Part shown: positions 57,701 through 64,000 of the stretch, one piece after another | Numbering within the stretch: position 1 is the stretch's first letter | Layout of the letters: every line of letters starts with the position of its first letter | DNA from: Vitellaria paradoxa | Lineage: Eukaryota > Streptophyta > Magnoliopsida > Ericales > Sapotaceae | NCBI GenBank assembly: GCA_019916065.1 | Contig: CM034242.1 | Span: 9,740,879 to 9,804,878 of the forward strand | DNA: 64,000 bases | Reading direction: 5' to 3' | The notes under the pieces: model-generated | Told to the model about the DNA's origin: nothing | Databases searched by the model: none | The model's input: the letters and a program-made list of their open reading frames with translations, nothing else | Translations under genes and position numbers: made by a program

Positions 57701-59564
57701 GGCAAAACTCTTTTATAACTACTGACTTAGCTACCACTGGTCACGACATTGAGTCAGTCACATTTGGCAACTCATTGCTGTGGTCGTAGGCCGTTCCCCA
57801 AGTCATTTGTTGCTTCCTCTTCCATCAATCACAACTGTAGCTTCCCAATCATCAACAACGGTAACAGAGCAACATCAATAGCAACCATAGCGGTGATAAT
57901 AATTGCCTGATTCGCCAATCAATTTCAGTTTAGGCAGAATCTTTTTCACAACTTCCCTCGCTTCAAGATCAACCGGAAATGATGATCCACTTGGAAATAG
58001 AATATTGAGTGTTATGTACAAGGGAGTCAAAGTTTGGGCTCCTAGAAATGACTGGTTGTTCTTCATTAGGGGTTGGGGCGATCTCTAAAAATGGGTCCTT
58101 TAGACCTAGTGGGAAAGTATTCATCAAGAATGAATACTGATGGAACCTTTCAAATATTAAAAAAAAAAAAAAAAGAATGAATATTGATGAAACAGAGAAA
58201 CAAATATGTTGTATGTGAAGACACCAATTTGAGTTGGTAGAATACTTATTGAAGATGCCAAGCACTTGTTTGATAGAATGCTCAGAGGGAACCTTGTGAC
58301 TTGGATTGTCAATATTGGTGCTGAATGTGGGATTGTTAATGAGTCCCTAGTGCTGTTTGAATGGATGAGAGAGGAAGGGGTTGTAACTGACAATAAGGCA
58401 CCTCCTAATAATTCCATGAACTCAATATTAAATATCTTTGAATCTGATGGCAAGAAAGACAGTTTCGATTTGTCTCACAACAAGTTCTTTGTCAAAGGAT
58501 TTGATCGACAGTTCAATGCTTTAATAAGGACAGAGAGGTCTAAAACACATGAAATGAAGTGATAAATACAATGGAAAAGGAAGAGAAATCTGCTAGTTCT
58601 CGGGAGAAAAGGGTAGCTTTTTGTGCTCTGCAACCACGAAAAGGACTCTATCTTAAAGCTTTGGAAGATTGTCTCAAGAGAAGTTCCATATAGGTGGAAA
58701 AATCATGCCTTATCTTTGCCATGTGGCTTACACACTGCTTTACAGTCCCAATTTTATCTCGTTAATATCTCCACATTGAGGACAAGGTGGATTTTAAAGG
58801 GGATGCAAGTTGTTATGGACCCAAAATAGGATTAGTTAGGGAAGTGCCAAGACTTGTTTTAGGAACTATAAAAGAGTTTGTAAAAAGATTACACAAAATC
58901 AATGAACATTTTGGTTATTTGAGAATTTTCTCTCATCTTGGAGAGCTTGGGTTAACTCTCAGATTAAACCCTATTTTATTTCATTTTCTTTACAATTTCC
59001 TTCATTTTCTCCTCAACCAACAAGAGGAATATTGGGTTCTCACAACATAAACTTTGACAACTTCAACTTAAAACATTCACCACTATTTTACGCAGTGATT
59101 AGTTCCTCTTTACAAGCACAACTACTCATTCTCTCACTTAAGTCATGAACACTGGTAGCTCTCAAATTGTTCCAGCTCTAACAAACCTACTGCAGAGGAA
59201 GATCACAATCTCAACAACCAAACAATCAGAAACATTCAAGAATAACAGTTATCTCAAAACAAGGATGGCATTTAAAATTTCAATTAAAATCAACAAACCC
59301 AAAAGTGAAAAAGACTCATGATAAGAGAAAGGAAACAAAAAAACCTTTCTTCCAATTGGCTCTTAATTGTTAAACCAATTTAATGCATATACATAAAGAA
59401 ATGTACAGAGGAAGCGAGATAGGAGTGAGGAGGGAAAGGAAGACCTGTTGAAGACGCTTCTGAAGCTGCAATCTGTAAGATCGGATTCGACGCTCTTCGT
59501 ACCCAGATAGAACCCTAACGTAGAACATTGCTTTCCTTCCAAACTCCAGTAGCTTATTCATCAT
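51748..59564 (-). CDS. Uncharacterised conserved plant protein, three exons (154 aa)
   Basis: Exons are 59445-59564 (40 codons), 56416-56526 (37 codons) and 51748-51981 (77 codons plus stop), with GT-AG borders and phase-0 introns. The protein begins MMNKLLEFGRKAMFYVRVLS, basic and amphipathic. It continues through GYEERRIRSYRLQLQKRLQQ into a highly charged, helix-rich middle (ILSEVRRMVEEMQALNKKLE, then IEDYFKPIDKEAEIIMKKQL) likely to form a coiled coil. The tail is Ser/Thr-rich and poorly ordered. I have an impression of similar short plant hypothetical proteins but know no function or symbol. The basic N-terminus could target an organelle; that is inference. The introns are large (2.9 and 4.4 kb) because of inserted repeats. 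The start could be either of two adjacent ATGs. Confidence 0.8.
52051..53104. repeat. Two interleaved pairs of direct repeats in an intron
   Basis: Pair 1: 52051-52158 and 52857-52963, sharing TCAAAACTGGATATCCAGTT, AGCACAGTGG and AAGCCAAGCATCACCCATTG. Pair 2: 52681-52810 and 52973-53104, sharing AAATTTGATTTTTAAAG, CTCTATTAACAAGCTAAATC and AAGTTAATAAATT. Together they imply a segmental duplication of about 800 and 290 bp offset inside the 4.4-kb intron of the 154-aa gene. Confidence 0.75.
54600..55030. repeat. Dispersed repeat rich in CGTATCC motifs
   Basis: Both flanks of this AT-rich block are dense in CGTATCC and GTATC phrases (54655-54740 and 54930-55020), which gives it a repeat-like look. 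No terminal structure or ORF is identified. It lies within the intron of the 154-aa gene. Confidence 0.35.
56866..56930 (+). mobile_element. tRNA-derived SINE head
   Basis: It has an A-box-like TTAGCTAAGTTGGTAA and, about 30 bases on, a B-box-like GGGTTCAAGTG (56912-56922), spaced as in tRNA-derived SINEs. The body is short, and no poly-A tail follows before the LTR element starts at 56972. Confidence 0.5.
56972..57203 (+). repeat. 5' LTR of the deleted gypsy element
   Basis: 232 bp, beginning TGTTGAGGACCC and ending GGGATAACAACA, directly before the primer-binding site. Roughly 80-85% like the 3' LTR by eye, so the insertion is not recent. Confidence 0.85.
58240..58562 (+). pseudogene. PPR-like gene fragment inside the retroelement
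   Basis: The translation includes AKHLFDRMLRGNLVTW and NESLVLFEWMREEGVV. These fit the helix-turn-helix pattern and the LFDRM..RNLVTWN..I and ALxLFxxMxxEGVxPD phrases of plant pentatricopeptide-repeat proteins. Less than two repeats remain, followed by degraded sequence. It probably derives from a host gene copied into the element. Not functional. Confidence 0.6.
58811..59047 (+). repeat. 3' LTR of the deleted gypsy element
   Basis: 237 bp, TGTTATGGACCC to TTCTCACAACA, preceded by the purine-rich AAAGGGGATG and followed by the TAAAC target duplication. Confidence 0.85.
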
Positions 59565-61777
59565 GGCCTAGTACCCAAATCAGAATATATATATTTAGCC
59601 AATCAATCGATGGAATCGGACAAGACAGTGATTTGGAAGAGTGGCCGTCGACAGTGTCTGTTTAACGATTCAATTTTTTTTTTTTTTTTTTCCTTCAACG
59701 GTGTTGTTGAAGATCAATTTTGTAACAATGGTATATACCAAATTCGGATCGCAGGGGCCGGCCGCTGAGCACCATTGCTACGCTCTTCCGGGTCGGGTCT
59801 TTTTAACTTTTTATTTTATTTTATTTTTCAAAAGGAATCAGCACTTAAAAGAAGAATATATATTATGGTTTTTCATAAATTTATACTATTACATTAAATT
59901 CAAGCGAATTTTGGACGCTAATTTCAAAATGTAAATTAGCTTTTAATCAGCGGAGACAAAATTCTTCACAATTGATTCGTCAAGAAATATCAAAATTTTG
60001 TAATTTTAGAAAAAAAAATTTTAATTTAATGAGGATAAATTCATATATAATGTATTAAAAACAAATAAAAATTTATAAATTTTTAATGACATTTTTCAAG
60101 TTAACAATAGCAACTTTCAACTGAACTTTAATAAATTCGCTAGCTAGTGATTACATTTCATTCATCTTCATCATTTGAAAATTATCAACGAGGTAAAAAA
60201 TTAATAATTTTTTATTTTATATTTGTCTTTGCTATTTAATAAGATAACAAATAATAATTTTTTATTTTATATTTCTCTTTGCTATTTAATAAGCAATGGT
60301 TTAAGAATATTTAGACTAATTGAGTGATTAGAATGCAATGAACCGACTATGATAATAAAGAATGAGATTAGAGGATTGTTTCTTAAATATTGATATAAAT
60401 ATCATAGAAATAAAAATTAATATTTTAATTCACACAATTTATTTACATTTTTAAATATAATGTAACAAGATAAATTTCTTTTATTTTTTAGTCACCATAC
60501 AAAAATAAATTTCATTTTCTACTTTCATCAAATAAAAATTAATTTCTTACACTTTGTTTTCTATTATTTTCTTATCGTTTTAATATTATTTATTTTTTCC
60601 ACAAAATTTTCATAATTTTTTTTTTTGTTAAAATGGAAAAAAATGAACTTTTAAATATAATGTAACGAAAGAAATTCTTTTATGCCTTTAGCCATTATAC
60701 AAAAATAAATTTCATTTTCTACTTCCATCTAATAAAAATTAATTTCTTTCACTTCATTTTCTATTATTTTCTTATCATTTTAATATTTATTTTTTTCTTG
60801 TTTAACAAAATTTTCATAAATCTTTGTTACAATTGGGGGGGGGGGGGAATTTTAGCAATGAGGAAGGGCATTTCCTGGAAAAATTGTTAGCTTCTTACCC
60901 TCTTTATAATTTCCAAATTGTTGTCTTTATTTCGTATAATTTTCCAGCGAAAGACTTGAAATTATAAAGACAAATACAAAGAAAAATTGTCTTCTATTTT
61001 GTTCATAATTTTCAAAGATGAGTTGTCTTAAATTTTGATCACAATTTTCAAATGAAAGACTAGGAAGTTATGTTTGAAGTGCACGTGAGAAGATCTGATA
61101 AAAATTAACATTGCTCTCTGAAATTACCCCCTCAACATCAAACTCCAATTATTGGATTAAAATCTAACATTTTAAATTTATTTACATATTTTTAATTTAA
61201 AAAACATTTAAATAAATATAAACCATTCAAATTTTAATCTAACAACTCTCGATCATTATATCACAGCGATATTAGCCTCCCGCTTCTCAGAATCGAACGA
61301 TAGTCTACACCCTATGCAAAGGAATCACCCCTTGCCTTCTGTTCAAACGCTTCCACGTCAATGCCGGTAACGTTTTCGACCACACAACACACACAAGTAG
61401 ACAAAGATGCAAAACTTTTTTAGGGTACTCCGGGCATGTGAAAAGATTCAAAGCTTAAAGCCTTGAGTCATCAACAACTGAGAACTTAAATGGGAAGAAG
61501 CAAAGCATAAAGGGTCTAAATTCAACAGGATGCCAGACTGACTAATCAGACATTTTCACCCAGAGCGAAAACACAAAATATGTACCAAGCCAACATAAGG
61601 CTAATACACAACACAAAGGCCATTACATCAAGCTCCAACTACCAACATCATTTCAGCTTTCAAGTTAGTTAAAAATAGAAGGAAAACAGAGTCTCATAGA
61701 CAACCAAAAAAAAAAAAAAGATATATCAAATCCACATTGCATGTGCTTTCCTTCGTTGCCAAGCTGCTTTGTCAAAT
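59565..61777. other. Intergenic DNA with two tandem duplications
   Basis: Between the 154-aa gene (its promoter lies just right of 59564) and the 3' end of BI-1 there is no further gene. An exact 60-bp-period duplication covers about 60202-60303. A larger one pairs about 60448-60625 with 60649-60820, sharing TTTAAATATAATGTAAC and CAAAAATAAATTTCATTTTC. A G-run lies near 60836-60847. Confidence 0.6.
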
Positions 61778-63361
61778 TCAATTCCTTCTCTTCTTCTTCC
61801 TCTCATTCCTTTCGGTGTTCTTCAGCTGCACCACCAAAAATATGTGTTATTGTCGTATTCATACAAGAACTAACTAGTCCAGTACAATATTGACTGGCTA
61901 ATACAGGGTTTGTCCAACTGAAAATCTAATATCCAGCTAAGCAAAACTCACCATGATTATGAGAATTCGGATGAAGACAGCAGCAAAATCAGTGAAAAGG
62001 GTCAGGGCATGCTTTACATAGTCCAGATCTCCGAAGTGTGCCTTTTCAATTATATCCTGGGTATCCACCACTATGTACCCCACAAACACCAAAAGCCCAA
62101 AATACAGCTGCAAGCAGTTGTAAGATATCAGAACCCCATTAACAAATTTCTTAATACCACAACAGATTTGAAATGGCCAGAGTGACCCTAGAAACATACT
62201 TCAAACTTGAAGAGTGCAGCGGAACCTCCAAAGATTGAGGAAGCAAAATGTAACCAGAAAAGGATGGAGAGCCCAGATGAAAGAAGACCTCCAAGGTACA
62301 GGTATTCTCTACGCCTTGCCAACATGGCTGCCATCGAGAAACAACCAAAAGCCACTGCACACCCCACGAAGGAACTGACCAGAATGCTGTAACATGGTCG
62401 ATGACAAAATTTGCATCAAAAATATACATAAGATGAGTAATACCATCAAACAACCCAGAAGTATTCTATGCTCATAAAAGCAGGCATGTAACCTCGTCAT
62501 AAAGTCATAAAGAAGGCATTAAAAATGTTCAACACAACATCAAACGACCACAAGTTGCAAATTTGGTTACTGTGAACCAAACAGAAACAAGTTTCAGGCT
62601 GAGAATTTTTCTCATCCACAATATGGAATAAATAAGTCGTCTTGTGAACACACTAAAGAAATATAGATTGTTATATTCAACAGGAAGTACCATTTGATTT
62701 TTGGCTCAATATGTTTACAACAATAATTAATGCAGAAGTGAAGAAAATTTAAAAAACCAGCCACAAGTTTTCAAAAGGTTTAAAATAGGAAACCATTCAT
62801 TGCCCAAATCCCTGTAGGCGTAAGGAGGACAAAATGTTACCCCTATCTACTCATGGTTAAAAACCATGTTACATGCCAAAAAAATAAATAAATAAATAGC
62901 CAAAAATACTAAAATTCTACCACCTGAACACAAAAGCTAGAAGAAATTTAACACATTTGCAGGATACAAACAAAAATCAGATCCCCTAAAGAGGATACAT
63001 AGAATGAACACTTGCCTTGGATCAACTTCAATAGCCAAATCAATCAAAGGACCAATTGAAGCCCCTTCAAAAAGGGCAGCTGCCATCAAAAGTGCAACTC
63101 TCTTTTTCTGCTCACCAGAAAAAAAAAATAAAAAATAAAACAAAATCAATGTCGTGGACAAAAACCTCAAAGAAATAACAAACAGACGACAATAAATAAC
63201 TAAAAAATTATGACTACCTCTTCATATGGAGAAGTAGAGAGTAGCCAAGCAATGCTTCCTATGCAACCCAGGGTCGTGAGGAGGCCTCCAATATTCCAGA
63301 GAACATGCAGATAAGCTCCAGCAGCCGAAGCAATAAGAGCACAGCATAGCGAGAGGTAAAC
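61778..63361 (-). CDS. BI-1: Bax inhibitor-1, 5'-partial (last five exons, about 209 aa)
   Basis: The protein is an ER-membrane suppressor of programmed cell death in the TMBIM family. Exons are 63218-63361, 63016-63110 (or to 63107), 62200-62386, 61952-62107 and 61778-61825. They encode transmembrane stretches with the family phrases YLSLCCALIASAAGAYLHVL, LLMAAALFEGASIGPLIDLA, ARRREYLYLGGLLSSGLSIL, YFGLLVFVGYIVVDTQDIIE and HALTLFTDFAAVFIRIL. The tail is LKNTERNERKKKRRN, a charged C-terminus usual for plant BI-1. Full-length plant BI-1 is about 247 aa; the missing 38 or so N-terminal residues are on an exon outside the window. The intron between 63016 and 62386 uses a GC donor (AAG|GCAAGT). 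Confidence 0.92.
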
Positions 63362-64000
63362 CTGAAAGCCAAGAACTTATTTAAGAAAATACTAAATCAA
63401 AAAGAAACTGAAATTGTAGGAATAATTACTTCTGTACAGCAATCAAGACCCCAGAGTTAAAAGCTCTTGCAGAGAACATGAAATCAAACCCGCAAACACA
63501 AGTAAAATCAATCTATCTCACAAAGAGAAGTACCCCCCAGAAATTAGTATAAGTGAAACAATCAAGCCCAACCAATGGATCAACGAACGAAATTGATTAA
63601 TAAATTTTAACCAGAAACTGAATTAGTTGACTTTGTGGCCCACGTCCAAACAAAAACCCAAATTTTCACATAACATAGGGTAGAAAATGTCTGAAAAAAC
63701 AAAAAATTACAAAAACCATTGACTAAAATCTTTTCGATTCCTCAATTTGACATTTTTTCCCCGATGATTGATTCATAAACTTCTCATCCCGGTGAATAAT
63801 TAATGCAATTTTCTCATTATCACACGACAAAGGTTCGACAATAATATAGATCTAATAGGAGCAAAACGATATAATAAAAATTTTCGATTCAATTAGCAGA
63901 ATTCAAAAACCCTAATATTGCTCATTTCCCGTGGAGTCGCTCAAAAAATGCACAATTCAAGAATAAACAAGAATTCGCAGAACCAAAATTCCCGAAATTC
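63362..64000 (-). other. Intron of BI-1 running to the window edge
   Basis: The acceptor at 63361 (CTTTCAG|GTTTAC) requires an upstream exon. I found no sequence in 63362-64000 resembling the N-terminal BI-1 exon, so it should lie beyond 64000. Nothing else is seen here. Confidence 0.6.

Larger units (their letters stand above)
56972..59047 (+). mobile_element. Internally deleted Ty3/gypsy-type LTR retrotransposon carrying a PPR-like fragment
   Basis: LTRs lie at 56972-57203 and 58811-59047, both TGTT...CAACA, flanked by the same 5-bp target duplication TAAAC (56967-56971 and 59048-59052). The tRNA-iMet primer site TGGTATCAGAGCC is at 57206-57218. A short gag-like start (ELQNQLIAMQKMFE) follows. 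The 3' end preserves NLEDKVDFKGDA just before the 3' LTR, the usual tail of plant gypsy pol. Protease, RT, RNase H and integrase are all missing. The interior instead holds unrelated sequence including a pentatricopeptide-repeat-like fragment. It is non-autonomous and sits in an intron of the 154-aa gene, on the opposite strand. Confidence 0.85.

Overview
This is nuclear DNA of a flowering plant, probably a eudicot or other dicot-type angiosperm. It is strongly AT-rich and full of poly(A/T), (TA)n and (CT/GA)n tracts. It has plant-type GT-AG introns and plant gene families, and large stretches are old transposon debris. No bacterial, organellar or CRISPR features were seen, and no tRNA or rRNA gene was recognised. 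The species cannot be named from the sequence alone.

Layout. 1-5850: AT-rich intergenic DNA with two long foldback (inverted-repeat) elements and a SINE-like unit. 5976-7340 (+): complete four-exon expansin-like B1 gene with a TATA box. 8730-8970: an unrecognised coding-like fragment, then a three-copy 98-bp tandem repeat. 9467-12616 (-): intronless 1049-aa SUVH5/6-type histone H3K9 methyltransferase (SRA, pre-SET, SET, post-SET), with a 1.6-kb intron in its 5' leader. 14.3-18.6 kb: duplicated repeat blocks and one possible small coding fragment. 18683-19834 (+): 383-aa acidic, probably nuclear protein of unknown function, with E2F-like and telo-box motifs upstream. 22407-31886 (-): eight-exon GATA26/27-type transcription factor (541 aa). 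Its last intron carries a decayed LINE with a MITE inside it, and another intron holds an RTE-type LINE tail. 32-51.7 kb: gene-poor DNA with MITEs, a LINE 3' fragment, a Ty1/copia remnant and further inverted repeats. 51748-59564 (-): three-exon gene for a 154-aa charged, helical protein of unknown function. One of its introns carries an internally deleted Ty3/gypsy-type element with LTRs, PBS and a perfect 5-bp target duplication, and inside that element is a pentatricopeptide-repeat-like fragment. 61778-63361 (-): 3' five exons of a Bax inhibitor-1 gene; its first coding exon lies beyond the right edge.

The genes are independent nuclear units, not a pathway cluster: cell wall (EXLB1), heterochromatin (SUVH), transcription (GATA) and ER stress or cell death (BI-1). 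The combination of GATA26/27, BI-1, an SRA-domain gene and EXLB1 matches my memory of linked loci in Arabidopsis (At5g47120-47160 and At4g17030-17580), which suggests an ancient collinear block. No clearly new multi-gene system was found. The most interesting items are the PPR-carrying deleted retroelement, a His in place of the usual Asp in the SUVH 'ELTYDY' motif, and a GC-AG intron in BI-1.
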